Below, one piece after another: positions 11,367 to 22,780 of a stretch of DNA of 64,000 nt. This DNA comes from Ulva prolifera. Lineage: Eukaryota; Chlorophyta; Ulvophyceae; Ulvales; Ulvaceae. Position 1 is the first letter of the stretch, and each line of letters opens with the position of its first letter. The stretch lies in assembly GCA_023078555.1 (NCBI GenBank), contig CM041197.1, forward strand, positions 7,844,842-7,908,841. The letters are read 5' to 3'. The notes beneath the pieces are model-generated. The model saw only the letters and a list, made by a program, of their open reading frames with translations. It made no database searches and was not told the origin of the DNA. The translations under genes and the position numbers were made by a program.

Positions 11367-14300
11367 ATGGCTCCGTCGTACAAACGGCTGAGCGCTAGAA
11401 CTCGATCTCATCTCGTGAATATCGTTTCAAGTTTCTTGAACGAGGACGACTTGAAAAAGGCATCAAAAGGCGCATTCGAGAAGGAGAATTTCCTCAGCGA
11501 TACCGGGAAAAAACAATATCGCCAGTCCCCGATCTCCAGTGCCGTGGCTCTGATTTGTAATGACGCTGAACTCCTCGAACAGTTGGAGTTTCCATCGCAG
11601 CAGCCAGTTTCAGAGAAGGTGACGGTGTCTGTCAAGAATGCATGTGCCTATTGGTTCTGGCAGGTCGCAAAGTGCAAGCGTCAAAGCTTCCAAGACAATG
11701 TTGAATTGTCGGGTAGCGCAGGGAGCTGGGCACCCTAGCGAGCGTACAGAAACGACAGGAGAGAAGGACTCGGGTAACAATGTAGCACACAGTGGAATGA
11801 CTGGAACAGGAGCGCCCCAATCGACCAAAGGTAATTGTGTCGATCACAGCAAAACACTTGGAATATATGTGCCCAGGTCCATCCCTGCTTTGTGCTGTCC
11901 TCGCTACTGATAGCTCGTGGAACTGTGGAATCGCGCTGCTCGTTGATCTCTGTACGGATCAGGGTGCAGCATCCCGCGAGATCTGGCGATCTGCTGCGGG
12001 CATTGGGATTTGGCATGTATCATCCTCCGTCAATCCAATGCAGCAACATCGTGCTGCGTGGATACGCAGACGTAGGTTGGCTGGCATGGTCTTTGACGCT
12101 GCACCCTTGGCGTGCGCAAGCGCAGACCAGGAGTATGCATGCGCCGCATGCATGACGTGTCATGCACTGAGCTGGCACTTCGCACTGCCAAAAGGCTGTG
12201 GCAAAAGGTGGCATGATACATGGGATTGGTATGTGAGATTATACATGTTGAGGAATGCTAGTGGCACTTTTGGGCATGTGGAATTATGCACATGTAGCTG
12301 TATGCATGCAGCTCATGTGCACAGCTGTGACGTGGTACATGCTGGCATTCTGAGGTATTCTTTGGTATACTTTCGCCTGGCTCAAGTTTTGCAAGGCACT
12401 AGCCTGAGATACATACACATGTATCCACAATTGGTGCCTGCATATCTGGAATAGGTGTGCTTCTGAGCAGACAGACTTGGCCATTACAACACCTCCCCCC
12501 ACACACGGGAGCGGAGCAGGGCAAACAAGAGTATGCTCTGCAAGCTCAGGGCAAGTCTGGAAGCTCAGGTAAGCAGATAAATGGAGACAGCACATTGACT
12601 TGAATGGTAGGGTACATCATAAGACCGGGGCAATGTGGTATTTACAGAGAAGGGTCTACTCATCTGGAATACGGATGAGTGACCTTGTTGGAATTAAGGC
12701 TAGTTCTAGAGCTGGCTGGGGAACTCATCGCAGAGATCGTGGAAATACTCTGGCAACAATTGACGACCTGAGTAGCGGTTTATCATTTCACTCATGGCCT
12801 CATCTAGGTCTAGGACTGCATCATGCAGCCTGCGAGTAACTCTTCTGACATGGCAGAGGTCAGTGAGGTACTGAGAGTGGTAGTCTCCAAGCGCTGGCAT
12901 TGTAGTGGCATCTAGCATCAACTGGCGGACGTTCTGGAGAAAGCGTCGACGCTGGACGAGGGAATGGGATGTCGGATCTTGTGGGATCTCAGGGACTGGC
13001 AAGTTTCTAACTGCACACATAGGTGGGTTCAGATGATGGAATTGGGTCTGTCGGGTTTTATGGAAGTCACATGATGGAAAAACAGGTTGGTGCCCCGCGA
13101 CATGCAACCTGGCGGATCAGATTTAGGCAGGGGTTGGCCTTGCTCCCGGGAGCCCCCTCCTCACATCACCTATGGCCTGGAAATCCCCGGCCTCACAGAG
13201 GCAGTCTGCTTACATCCAGGCGTCCCCTTCAGCATCACAGCGGGGGGGCAGCATTAGCGCACATGCGCTTTGCGGACTCAGTCCGCATCCTACCACAATA
13301 ACTGCAGTAGGTGACCCTGGAAAGTGCTGCCTTATGGGATTCGCTCAACCGAGAACTACGTCTACGCGGTTTGCGTTTGGGATCGTCGATGTTGCTGCCA
13401 CCCGCGGGCACCTTCCCCCCAGCGACGGGACGCCTGGTGGATTCAGCCTTGGCTGCTATATGGGACAGATGTAGCCGCGCTTCACGCGGAAACTCATGAA
13501 TCATGTGCGCTCTCTGAGTACTGGAGGCATTGTGGAACAGATAATCGGCAACTTTCTCCAGGCATCCGGACAACTCATCAACTGGTAACCAAGAGTCATG
13601 AGATGCATCGTAGCCAACCCAGCGCACCAGGTAGTGAGGGCACGCGATGGAGATGTCGTCATCGCGATGCCGCGACTGCATGTAATTGACTACACATTCA
13701 ACTTCATAAGTGGTCGTGTCCACAGTGGCCGATGACTTGGCAGCTTCAGGGCTGGTGGCGCATGCAGCATCGAAGGACTCATTGTAAGGTTTCAGCACAG
13801 AGAAGTGAAAGACATCATGTAGACCTAGACGCTGCAGCGTGGTCGGCAATGATATACGGGCCGCGGCCCGGCCCACTACTTCCAGAATTTTACAGGGACC
13901 CAACCAACGCGGAGTAAACTTCTTTCGGAGAGATGGATGATGCAGAGCAACCTTACGTATAGATAGCAGGACCAAATCACCCACAGAAAAGGTCGGCCAA
14001 GCAGATTTCCTGTTGAAATCCGACCACATTGACTGCTTGGCCTCTACCAGAGCTTGCTTTGCTAGGAAGTAATACATGCGGTGCATCACAGCTGGAGCTG
14101 GTTGCTGATGCTGTGGCAATTTGAGCGCAAGGGCTGTGGGAGACAGCGGCGGAGTGATACGGTTCAAAGAGAACGGCGTGCAGCCCGTGGCTGCCGACTT
14201 GGAGCTATTCATACTGAACTCGATATGTGGCAGGAATGCATCCCAATCATCATGTGCAGGACCGATGAAATGCCGAACAGCTTCTTCCACAACGCGATTG

Positions 14301-17300
14301 TAACGCTCAACTTGCCCGTTGGCTCTAGGATGGTAGGAGAATGTCAGCTGCAATGCAATGCCTAGGTGATCACAAAGGGATGTGAAAAAATTATTGTTCC
14401 ACTGCGTACCGCGGTCACTACAAATGCCAAGTGGCAGGCCATAATGGGGGTATATGTGCTGGAAAAACAATGCAGCGAATCCGGGACCATTCAGAGTAGA
14501 CACTGTGGGGATCAATCTTACCATCTTGCTGAATTGATCAACAAATACAACAATGCAATTGTGACCAGACGTGGAGTTAGGCAGTTGCGTGATCATGTCT
14601 ACACTCACGACACGCCAGCATGCAGAAGGTACAGGTAGTGGGGACATGACTGCCTCCCGCTCCGACGGGGACTTCATGGTCTGACAGCTATGGCATTGTG
14701 ACACAAATTTCTTGACATCTTTGTGTATATCTGGCCAGTAAAATGAGTCTGTGATCAATGATGCTGTGCGAGAGACACCCATGTGTGCATGCCAGGGGTG
14801 TACGTGGTGCCACAACAGAATTTGCCGGCGCAAGTGATCATGATCAGGGACAACAATCTTGTTCTTGTGCAGATAAATCTGGTGCTTAGGGTCGTAATGG
14901 TATGATGCAGGTGGCTCGGCAAAATCAGAATCATGTGCATAGCCACTACGCAATCGCTGCCAGAAGTCGTCCGCGTGCAGATCTAGAGTCAAGTATTTGT
15001 TGGATTGTTTCAGAAGCAGCTCTGCTTGTGAGTGCGTACCCACACGCTGTGCGTCGACTGCGCGGCCGTCACACACCAGGTCCTCCTGGTCGACCCAGTC
15101 CACCGCGGAAGCATCCGGCTGCGCGGTTGCTACGTCGTCCTCACGCGCGGGCTGTTGGTGGAGGGGTGAGGCCGAGGAATTCGGCCTCCTCCGCTGTAGG
15201 CGCGAAGTCAATGTCTGACATTGGAGATGGGGTGCGGAGGCAACCAGGAGCGGTCGCAGAGAACGGCGGCGGGTCGGCGTTGGCATGGGCCGGCGGGGAA
15301 GTGGGGATGGGGGCGGTGGCAGCGCTGGCGGAGATCCCGTTGGCATCAACACCGGGGACCGCTGAGACTCCAGCTGCTCGCCCATGCGGGGGCTGGACCC
15401 CGAGCTGATGGAAATCACTGATGGCGGCGGCTGCGTGGGCCGCCGTGGGTCCTGTGGCTGGGACAGAGGTGGAAATTGCGACTGGGAACGCAGGTCTGGC
15501 ATGGGCGGGGACAGGCCGGGCGGGGGTGAACCGAACTTCTCCCGTAGCCGGGAGTAGTCGCAGGGCTGGGGAGAGATTGTTGGCAACGTCTGGTGGTATG
15601 GAATGGCCTGATTCATCGGCGACTGGCCAGATGATATGGCCGTTGATCCAGTGCTGGCGATTGGAAGCTCGTATCCGCTTGGATCCGGGGATGGGGAAGA
15701 GTGGCATCTGCGTGCTATAGCCGTGGTCAGACTTACGGCCGGAAATGCATAAGAAACTTGCACTGGAATGGCATTTCCCGCACGAGAGGCACAAGAAATG
15801 GGATGGTCATCATGCAGTTGTACTGTCATGGTAGGCAGGTGCGTGGCACGAGACACTGCATCAGCCACCACGTTCTTGTCACCAGGCACGTACATGATGT
15901 GCCAGTTGATGCGGGACAGCGTCTCTACCCAACGCGCTTGCTTGTTATTCAAGCGTTGCTGGGTCTGCAAGTATCTCAGTGGATTATGGTCAGAGTGGAC
16001 ATACACGGGGTGGCCATTTTCCAGATAGCAACGCCATTGGCGTGCAGCAAAAACAATGGCGCCCAGCTCTTTTTCAAAAGTGGCATGGTGGACCTCAGAG
16101 GAATTCATTTTTCGGCCTACCCATGCAATGGGATGCAGAGCTGCTTCATGGTCTTGCATCAAGACAGCTCCATAGGCATAATCACTGGCATCTGTGTATA
16201 CATGGAAGGGCTGGTTGAGATTGGGATGGCGCAGGCCTGTGGCATTGATCAGAGCATGTTTGATGTCATTGAATGCTCGAGTGCATTGTTCAGTCCATGC
16301 GCTCTTGCCTTTGGCTTTCATGCGCTCGAGGAGTGGGGCAGCAAGGGTGGGAAATTTTGGAATAAATCTGCGAAAATAGCCAGCAAGACCCAAGAATGAT
16401 CGGATGGTATTGGTTGACGATTTTAAATCAGCCTCAGGCCATTGTTGCAACACTGAAACCTTGTGTGGGTCTGGCTTCACGGTATCTGCTGTAACAATAT
16501 GGCCCAAGTATTTGACTTCTTGCATGGCAAATTGGCATTTGACAGCATTGCAGAAAAAGTTGTGTTCATGCAGCCTAGTCAACACACGATCAAGATTGAT
16601 GGCATGATCCTCAGCAGTTCTGGAAATGATGATAATGTCATCGAGGTATGCAAGGCAAATCTTGCCAATCAGTCCACGCAAAACCACGTGCATTGCTTGT
16701 TGGAAAACACTCGGTGCATTGGTGAGACCGAATGGCATCACCGTCCATTCGTACAGGCCATCAGGGGTGCGGAATGCAGTTTTTGGCTGGGATGTCGGGG
16801 CTAGTCTGATCTGGTGATATCCAGAAGCAAGATCCAATGCAGAAAAGTATCTCTGGCCTTGCAATTTATCAAGCAAGGCATCTATGCGTGGTAATGGGTA
16901 TGTATTCTTTACTGTGTTCTCGTTCAGGTAGCGGTAGTCGACACACAGTCTCAGTTTACCTCCGGGTTTGGGAGCAAAAAGGACGCTGCTTGCCCAAGGG
17001 GAGATGGACGGCTGAATCCAGCCCATGTCAAGCAAGTGTTGTACCTGCTTTTCCAGTTCAGAGTGTTCCAGTGGAGTCAATCTGTACTGGCGGGCAGCAC
17101 GTGGTCTGGTGCCAGGCAGATTCTCAATATTCATCTCAAAGCCTAAGGCTGTGGTATTTGGGGGTGCAGGCCCGAGCGTGCCTCCGGACCTAGAATGTTT
17201 GTGTACTATCTCTTGAACACACTGTGGGATGGTGGCTACATCTTGCTGGACTGGTGCTGGTACTTGCTGCTGGGACAGAAAACCTTTCTTTTTCGACGCC

Positions 17301-20300
17301 GCACATACATGCATATCGCTGGAAGGCTCGACGCGTGCATGTGCTGGTTTGACATGCACCACGTACAGAGGCGACTTACCACATTTAGCACGATTGACCA
17401 TAGATTTCAGCTTACGGCTGGTGCATGCATACTCATCTGATGTTCCCTGTGAAGCAGGTGTGCGTTTGGGTATGTGCACGACATGCTGCCAATCACGAGA
17501 ATGCTTTCGGGGGCCAGCCTTACGGCCAGGCACGATGATGCGAATGTCCGGATCATCAAACTCGAGTTTCATGTGCGTGACGGCAATCACATCAAGACCC
17601 AATAGCGCGTGATTGGGTGCATGCCACTCTGCAGCCGGCAAACTTGCTACCACAGTGTACGTGACATCGTGACGCTGGCGGCCTATGCTTGTGCATAATG
17701 TGACAGTACCGAGGCAGGGTGCTGCACTCCCAGAGATGCCATGCGACGTGGATGCGCTTTGGTGATATGGTATGGCATTGGCCTGTAGGAATTCTACTGT
17801 AATCATGCTGTGATTGGAGGCTGTGTCTACAAGCGCCTTCAAGCGGCTGCCTTTGATGTGGATGGGGACTGTGCAGATCAGATCGACAGCGTCAATTTTC
17901 TGACTAGCACAAGACATAGCAGATGTATTTAGGCTCTGCTGGTTGGACATCAATCGCAAAACATGGAACGTCTGGTGACCTGGCACTGGGCGGCCGTCCG
18001 TATAGGACAACAATGCATTGGCTTTGTCCACTGTGCTGTAGCTGTGTCTGCTAGTGTACGGCACGAACGCATCACTATCAAACAAGCGGCCAGGGATGGC
18101 TACTGTGACATGGTGCCCATTCAGGTTGATGGCATGTAAATGTCTCAATGCTACGTGTGCATCATCAGTGTATGGCAAGGTAACAACAATAGGGCAGGAT
18201 AGCGTGGAAATATCGAATAATGACTTGTCAGCTGTGCTGAGCGAGGAAGGAAAAACAATGCCGTGGCCTGAGGCGTGGTCAGCCGCTAGTACAAAAGGCT
18301 CCACCGCCCAAGATGGGCAGCCAAGAGGCGGCTTGCCAGTTTCTCAACGGATATGGTTGCCAGGGGCACGTGCTCGTTTGTTCGGAGTCTGAGGGGTATC
18401 ATCATACCGTTTGCGATTGCGGGGGCCCGCGGAATTTGGAGTGTTTGCCGCGCTCTGCGGCTGCGGCTGCGGCGGCGGGGGTGGTGGCGGCGGTAGCTCG
18501 TCGGCGGGCTCCACTGCCATCAGGCACTTGTTCTTGTTGGCAGGGTGTTGCGCCCAGGTTGCGAGTGCCTCCGGCGCAATGGAACGCGCGGTAGGGCAGT
18601 CCGCGATGCGGTGGTACCTGTCGCTGTCAGGCATGGAGGAGGGGCAGATGCCGCAAACTCGCTTGCGGTGGTGGAAAGTTGCTTCCAAGAGGAATATCCC
18701 GACGGCCACGGGTGTGAATGGAAGGTAGTAAGGGAGCTCTTTACGGCAGGCTGCCGCAAGACCGTGGATGGTGAATGGCGCGTTGTGGTTGGCAACTTCA
18801 AACGCATACACATCTTTGATCCACTGTGGTACGGTGGGGCTGTCCATGGCATTATCGAGCCAGGCCTGCTTCTGTTGGAATGGAAGCTTACGGGCGTCCC
18901 GGAGGCCTGGTAAGCGCTCCCGGGTGACGCTGGAACATGGCGTAGATGGCTGCACATATGTTGAACGGTTGTTAGAAAATTGGCTGCGACTCTGGCCTGG
19001 TCTTTGGGTATTGGTATATGCCATGGCAATCTGCCGCTGGCCTCGTTTTGGTGCTGATGTGTGGCCATGGGCTGGCATCTCACGGGTGGGGGTGGTATGG
19101 GTGCTGGTGGATGCAAAATCTACACCCTGGTAATGGTTGGCAGAGAATGTGGCAAAGCGCTTGGCTGTGTTGGCTGTCTCCTTGGCTGTGTTCAGCTTGT
19201 CCACACACCATGTGACAAATGCTATGGCATGTGAATTTGCGCGCTCGGTCGGCCATGTGTGGCTGTTCTCCAGATGTGTGGTCAATTTTTGTAGCAGGTC
19301 TGGTAGTGGCATGAACATTTTGACTGTGGCTGACAATTCTGAGGTGCACTCAGGTGACATGAGGTGCTGCAATTTGTCAAACAAGTTCCATGCAAAATCT
19401 TGCAGGGACATTTTGCCTGGCAAGTCCACATAATCGAGAAAGATCAATTGGTAATATATGCGGACATGATGCACCAAGTCATTGAAGCTGGAGGCTTTTC
19501 CAGCACGGTATTTGCTCCAGGCTCCCTCGATATGCATTCTGAATTGCCCGTTGGTAAAGAAAAAGTCACGTATGGCATCCAGCCATTCACGAACGGTGCA
19601 CTCAGGAGACATGGCTTTTTCTGTGGCAACCTGGTAGTGCATGGCATCACGAGTGAAACCCTTGGACAAATGTTTGATCACCTGGGCCTCAGATAGTTTC
19701 ATGCATAAGACGCGGTTGTTCAAAACTTCGCACACGTAGTGATGCCACTTTCGCTCAGCGGATGCATCGCCGCGAACCGCATCAGACAAAGGAAAATGTA
19801 TGGATGCGAAGAAATAATCAGCAGACCTAAACCAGGTTGCACTCGAGTCGTCTGTGAAGTTCGGGGTGTACGATGGCAGGCTCGACACGTGAGGCAGGGA
19901 TGACAGTACCAGGTTCGATCGCACGATGCCGGCGTACTGCAGCGCGGGCGCTGCTGCCACCTGCGCGGATGTCGCGCGGAACAGCTGCTCCTCGAAGTAG
20001 TTCGCTGTAGTCCCAGGTAGGATAGACGCTGCTGTGTACATGGACCGTACGATCGGCTCAATGGCGCTGACGGCGAGGGTGGCGAGCTGCGACACCATGG
20101 CCGCGGGGCTGGAGCTGGTGCTTCTTGCGCGATGCGACGTGACGCGCAAGGCGAGGGCAGGGAAGTCCAGGTGGGAGTGGTCCACAGGACACTGTAGCCA
20201 TACGGTTGCCCAGGCAGCAGCATCTGTAGAGAAGGAATATACGAAGTCCAGAATGGTGGCAGCGAGGGCGCCCCCAGTCCAGGTGTAGAAGGCCATCGCG

Positions 20301-22780
20301 CTGACGGAGAGAAGATCGCGCACGCAGCCCACAGGTGGACCCCAGTTGGAGGCGCAGGTTGTCGCAGTGGCTGCTCGCAGCTGCTCGCGCACTTGGTCGC
20401 CATTCAGGTGGGACCTTCGTCGAAGAGCTTCGAACGGAGGGGGCGTCTGGTCGGTGGTGCTTTGGACGAGCATCTGGAGCAGGGTGCGGGAAGCCTGGCC
20501 GTACGACTTCAGCACCTCGACAGACGAGCGTCGAGTCGCTTCGAAGAAAGCCTTCGTAAGTGTCAGCAGGAGGGATATGGCCAGGCGGATTGCCTCGCGC
20601 TCTGCTGCTTGCAAAGCGTCGAAGCCTGACAGTTGGATGAGGTCGGGAGGTACGCCATCGTCATCTGGAGGCTGAACGACAGACGCATAAAACTGACTAT
20701 ACTCGCTAGGATCGGCCATGGCAGAGAAGCCTCACCGATACCTGTTGAATTGTCGGGTAGCGCAGGGAGCTGGGCACCCTAGCGAGCGTACAGAAACGAC
20801 AGGAGAGAAGGACTCGGGTAACAATGTAGCACACAGTGGAATGACTGGAACAGGAGCGCCCCAATCGACCAAAGGTAATTGTGTCGATCACAGCAAAACA
20901 CTTGGAATATATGTGCCCAGGTCCATCCCTGCTTTGTGCTGTCCTCGCTACTGATAGCTCGTGGAACTGTGGAATCGCGCTGCTCGTTGATCTCTGTACG
21001 GATCAGGGTGCAGCATCCCGCGAGATCTGGCGATCTGCTGCGGGCATTGGGATTTGGCATGTATCATCCTCCGTCAATCCAATGCAGCAACATCGTGCTG
21101 CGTGGATACGCAGACGTAGGTTGGCTGGCATGGTCTTTGACGCTGCACCCTTGGCGTGCGCAAGCGCAGACCAGGAGTATGCATGCGCCGCATGCATGAC
21201 GTGTCATGCACTGAGCTGGCACTTCGCACTGCCAAAAGGCTGTGGCAAAAGGTGGCATGATACATGGGATTGGTATGTGAGATTATACATGTTGAGGAAT
21301 GCTAGTGGCACTTTTGGGCATGTGGAATTATGCACATGTAGCTGTATGCATGCAGCTCATGTGCACAGCTGTGACGTGGTACATGCTGGCATTCTGAGGT
21401 ATTCTTTGGTATACTTTCGCCTGGCTCAAGTTTTGCAAGGCACTAGCCTGAGATACATACACATGTATCCACAATTGGTGCCTGCATATCTGGAATAGGT
21501 GTGCTTCTGAGCAGACAGACTTGGCCATTACAACAGACAAGCCCCGCAGAACAAAAGCCGACTGGAATTTACACTACAACGACTTTCAGATCTTGGGGCA
21601 CTTGTTGACGACCGTGGAGTGGCTGGACTCGCAACGCAATTGGCGACGTTATGGCAGTCTCGAGCACATGCTGCAGGATGGGTTGCACATACTGGAGACG
21701 GGCGTGGGCGTCTCGAGCGAGAAGCTGGTGGAGCTGCAGCTCCACGTGGATGAACTGAGACGCATCAAGGAGAAAGCAACTGGTCGTGCACATGATAACC
21801 TGGACATACTGCTCCCCCGTGTCTGCGCGAAGTGCAGGTGCAGCACCGAACCCAGACGTCGCACCTGTAGCCATCCTCTGGTGGCGCACGTAGCCATCCT
21901 CTGGCGCAACATGCATGTGTTGTCTTGGGGCACATGTGGACATCCTCTGGGGCACATGTATAGTGTGCATGCATGCTGGTGGTGATGCAGGCTCAAGATG
22001 TCCAAGGAGCAGTTCAAGTGCCCACGGGAGTACTCAAAAGCTGTAGAGTGTGCAAGGACGTGGCGCGGGCTCGAACCAATGCTATGCTACTTCTTCGCCA
22101 AAACGTATCCGAAAAGCAACGGCAAGATCAGCAGGTACACTGCAGCGTGGGAGAAGCATCTGATGTTGTCGCACGTTCCGGATGTGAGCGACGACATGCA
22201 AAAATCAGAATTTGCAGCTGTGGGCGACGTCAGATGTGCCTGGGACAAGTTCATAACACATGCCACAGCTGCGGGCCTGTACGTCTTACGCAGGACCACC
22301 TCGGTGTTCGATCTGCAGTGGTACATGGACGGGTTCACGGTGTATCACTGCCGAGCTAACGATGCCATCGGTAACATTGTATTCGTGAGGAGGGGAGAAT
22401 GCCTGCCAGTATACGTTCATGAGGACTGTGGCCAGTCTCCCGCATCAAAGCAAGTTTCGAAGCAGCACTACTTCCTGGTTGTGGGGCCAGGGGGGGTGCT
22501 TGTTTGTTGTGCGATGAGGAGTGCCACCACACTCTCGCACGAGGGCCAGAGCTCCAGTCCTGCGAAGCGAAAGGCAGACGACCAATTCGAGTTCTGGTAC
22601 GACTTGATCCCCAAGATGTTGGCCCCTGGAGACCTGGGTGATGAGGACCTGGAAGAAGTTCGCTGCCGAATGGCTGGCACGAGATGGGTGGTGTGCTCCC
22701 CTGTACATGTGTGGATACCAGGCAACATTGTATATGGCAGGACAATACGCATTGTGTTGTTTGTTTTACAAGCTACCTGA
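11367..22780 (+). CDS. Array protein P1, unit 1 copy, split by a Gypsy insertion
   Basis: This is the unit 1 copy of the P1 gene. Exon A starts at the ATG at 11367 and runs to 11698, where the Ty3/Gypsy element sits. It resumes after the element at 21541 and reaches the donor at 21838. The intron is 21838-21990 and exon B is 21991-22780. The host-unit sequence on both sides is otherwise the same as in the intact copies, with the GACAA target duplicated. This copy is disrupted unless the element is spliced out; the intact copies are described at 25980 and 37324. Confidence 0.6.
11699..12491 (-). repeat. Gypsy-1 3' LTR
   Basis: This 793-bp LTR matches 20743-21535 with no difference seen. It is adjacent to the polypurine tract at 12492-12500. 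Open frames inside it (for example 11837-12454) also occur in the other LTR and have no recognisable product. Confidence 0.95.
13235..18304 (-). CDS. Gypsy-1 Pol polyprotein (protease, RT, RNase H, integrase, chromodomain)
   Basis: One open frame of 1689 codons. In order: an aspartic protease (LVDTASNHSMIT), reverse transcriptase (PFGLTNAPSVFQ, YLDDIIIIS), RNase H (YTDASDYAYGAVL), a long Pro/Ser-rich linker, an integrase HHCC finger (HPWHAHMG ... CHSCQTMK), the integrase core (VDMITQLP, CSDRGTQW, NGQVERYN) and a C-terminal chromodomain (HYLVRWVGYDASHDSW). The order RT, RNase H, integrase places it in Ty3/Gypsy, and the chromodomain places it in the chromovirus branch, where that domain can guide integration to particular chromatin. 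Confidence 0.95.
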   Translation of the reverse strand: MEPFVLAADHASGHGIVFPSSLSTADKSLFDISTLSCPIVVTLPYTDDAHVALRHLHAINLNGHHVTVAIPGRLFDSDAFVPYTSRHSYSTVDKANALLSYTDGRPVPGHQTFHVLRLMSNQQSLNTSAMSCASQKIDAVDLICTVPIHIKGSRLKALVDTASNHSMITVEFLQANAIPYHQSASTSHGISGSAAPCLGTVTLCTSIGRQRHDVTYTVVASLPAAEWHAPNHALLGLDVIAVTHMKLEFDDPDIRIIVPGRKAGPRKHSRDWQHVVHIPKRTPASQGTSDEYACTSRKLKSMVNRAKCGKSPLYVVHVKPAHARVEPSSDMHVCAASKKKGFLSQQQVPAPVQQDVATIPQCVQEIVHKHSRSGGTLGPAPPNTTALGFEMNIENLPGTRPRAARQYRLTPLEHSELEKQVQHLLDMGWIQPSISPWASSVLFAPKPGGKLRLCVDYRYLNENTVKNTYPLPRIDALLDKLQGQRYFSALDLASGYHQIRLAPTSQPKTAFRTPDGLYEWTVMPFGLTNAPSVFQQAMHVVLRGLIGKICLAYLDDIIIISRTAEDHAINLDRVLTRLHEHNFFCNAVKCQFAMQEVKYLGHIVTADTVKPDPHKVSVLQQWPEADLKSSTNTIRSFLGLAGYFRRFIPKFPTLAAPLLERMKAKGKSAWTEQCTRAFNDIKHALINATGLRHPNLNQPFHVYTDASDYAYGAVLMQDHEAALHPIAWVGRKMNSSEVHHATFEKELGAIVFAARQWRCYLENGHPVYVHSDHNPLRYLQTQQRLNNKQARWVETLSRINWHIMYVPGDKNVVADAVSRATHLPTMTVQLHDDHPISCASRAGNAIPVQVSYAFPAVSLTTAIARRCHSSPSPDPSGYELPIASTGSTAISSGQSPMNQAIPYHQTLPTISPQPCDYSRLREKFGSPPPGLSPPMPDLRSQSQFPPLSQPQDPRRPTQPPPSVISISSGSSPRMGEQLESQRSPVLMPTGSPPALPPPPSPLPRRPMPTPTRRRSLRPLLVASAPHLQCQTLTSRLQRRRPNSSASPLHQQPAREDDVATAQPDASAVDWVDQEDLVCDGRAVDAQRVGTHSQAELLLKQSNKYLTLDLHADDFWQRLRSGYAHDSDFAEPPASYHYDPKHQIYLHKNKIVVPDHDHLRRQILLWHHVHPWHAHMGVSRTASLITDSFYWPDIHKDVKKFVSQCHSCQTMKSPSEREAVMSPLPVPSACWRVVSVDMITQLPNSTSGHNCIVVFVDQFSKMVRLIPTVSTLNGPGFAALFFQHIYPHYGLPLGICSDRGTQWNNNFFTSLCDHLGIALQLTFSYHPRANGQVERYNRVVEEAVRHFIGPAHDDWDAFLPHIEFSMNSSKSAATGCTPFSLNRITPPLSPTALALKLPQHQQPAPAVMHRMYYFLAKQALVEAKQSMWSDFNRKSAWPTFSVGDLVLLSIRKVALHHPSLRKKFTPRWLGPCKILEVVGRAAARISLPTTLQRLGLHDVFHFSVLKPYNESFDAACATSPEAAKSSATVDTTTYEVECVVNYMQSRHRDDDISIACPHYLVRWVGYDASHDSWLPVDELSGCLEKVADYLFHNASSTQRAHMIHEFPREARLHLSHIAAKAESTRRPVAGGKVPAGGSNIDDPKRKPRRRSSRLSESHKAALSRVTYCSYCGRMRTESAKRMCANAAPPL
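18344..20719 (-). CDS. Gypsy-1 Gag-like protein
   Basis: This open frame of 791 codons lies directly upstream of Pol. The middle region (SATWFRSADYFFASIHFP and following) looks like a Gag capsid domain. A short Cys/His motif near the C-terminus (CGICPSS ... HRIADC) resembles a zinc knuckle, followed by a Pro-rich tail and a basic end. Gag and Pol are in different frames; how Pol is expressed cannot be told from the sequence alone. Confidence 0.85.
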   Translation of the reverse strand: MADPSEYSQFYASVVQPPDDDGVPPDLIQLSGFDALQAAEREAIRLAISLLLTLTKAFFEATRRSSVEVLKSYGQASRTLLQMLVQSTTDQTPPPFEALRRRSHLNGDQVREQLRAATATTCASNWGPPVGCVRDLLSVSAMAFYTWTGGALAATILDFVYSFSTDAAAWATVWLQCPVDHSHLDFPALALRVTSHRARSTSSSPAAMVSQLATLAVSAIEPIVRSMYTAASILPGTTANYFEEQLFRATSAQVAAAPALQYAGIVRSNLVLSSLPHVSSLPSYTPNFTDDSSATWFRSADYFFASIHFPLSDAVRGDASAERKWHHYVCEVLNNRVLCMKLSEAQVIKHLSKGFTRDAMHYQVATEKAMSPECTVREWLDAIRDFFFTNGQFRMHIEGAWSKYRAGKASSFNDLVHHVRIYYQLIFLDYVDLPGKMSLQDFAWNLFDKLQHLMSPECTSELSATVKMFMPLPDLLQKLTTHLENSHTWPTERANSHAIAFVTWCVDKLNTAKETANTAKRFATFSANHYQGVDFASTSTHTTPTREMPAHGHTSAPKRGQRQIAMAYTNTQRPGQSRSQFSNNRSTYVQPSTPCSSVTRERLPGLRDARKLPFQQKQAWLDNAMDSPTVPQWIKDVYAFEVANHNAPFTIHGLAAACRKELPYYLPFTPVAVGIFLLEATFHHRKRVCGICPSSMPDSDRYHRIADCPTARSIAPEALATWAQHPANKNKCLMAVEPADELPPPPPPPPQPQPQSAANTPNSAGPRNRKRYDDTPQTPNKRARAPGNHIR
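20743..21535 (-). repeat. Gypsy-1 5' LTR
   Basis: This 793-bp LTR lies beside the primer-binding site and upstream of the Gag frame in the minus direction. It should hold the promoter of the element. Confidence 0.95.

Larger units (their letters stand above)
11699..21535 (-). mobile_element. Ty3/Gypsy LTR retrotransposon with chromodomain (Gypsy-1), looks whole
   Basis: This 9837-bp element on the minus strand is inserted in P1 exon A of array unit 1. Its LTRs of 793 bp lie at 11699-12491 and 20743-21535 (TG...CA), and I saw no difference between them. The 5-bp target duplication GACAA lies on both sides, and the empty site is seen in units 2 and 3. Internal signals are the primer-binding sequence next to the right LTR (GGTATCGGTGAG on the minus strand, 20731-20742) and a polypurine tract next to the left LTR (12492-12500). 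It encodes Gag and Pol in two long open frames. It looks whole and very young. Confidence 0.95.

Noticed and set aside
11837-12454. A 205-codon ORF, also at 20881-21498
   Set aside because: It lies wholly within the two identical LTRs of Gypsy-1 and shows no protein-like features.
22356-22745. Minus-strand ORFs across the P1 gene in each unit
   Set aside because: They are antisense to the longer P1 frame, without motifs or suitable starts. Only the 210-codon nuclease ORF on that strand has domain support.
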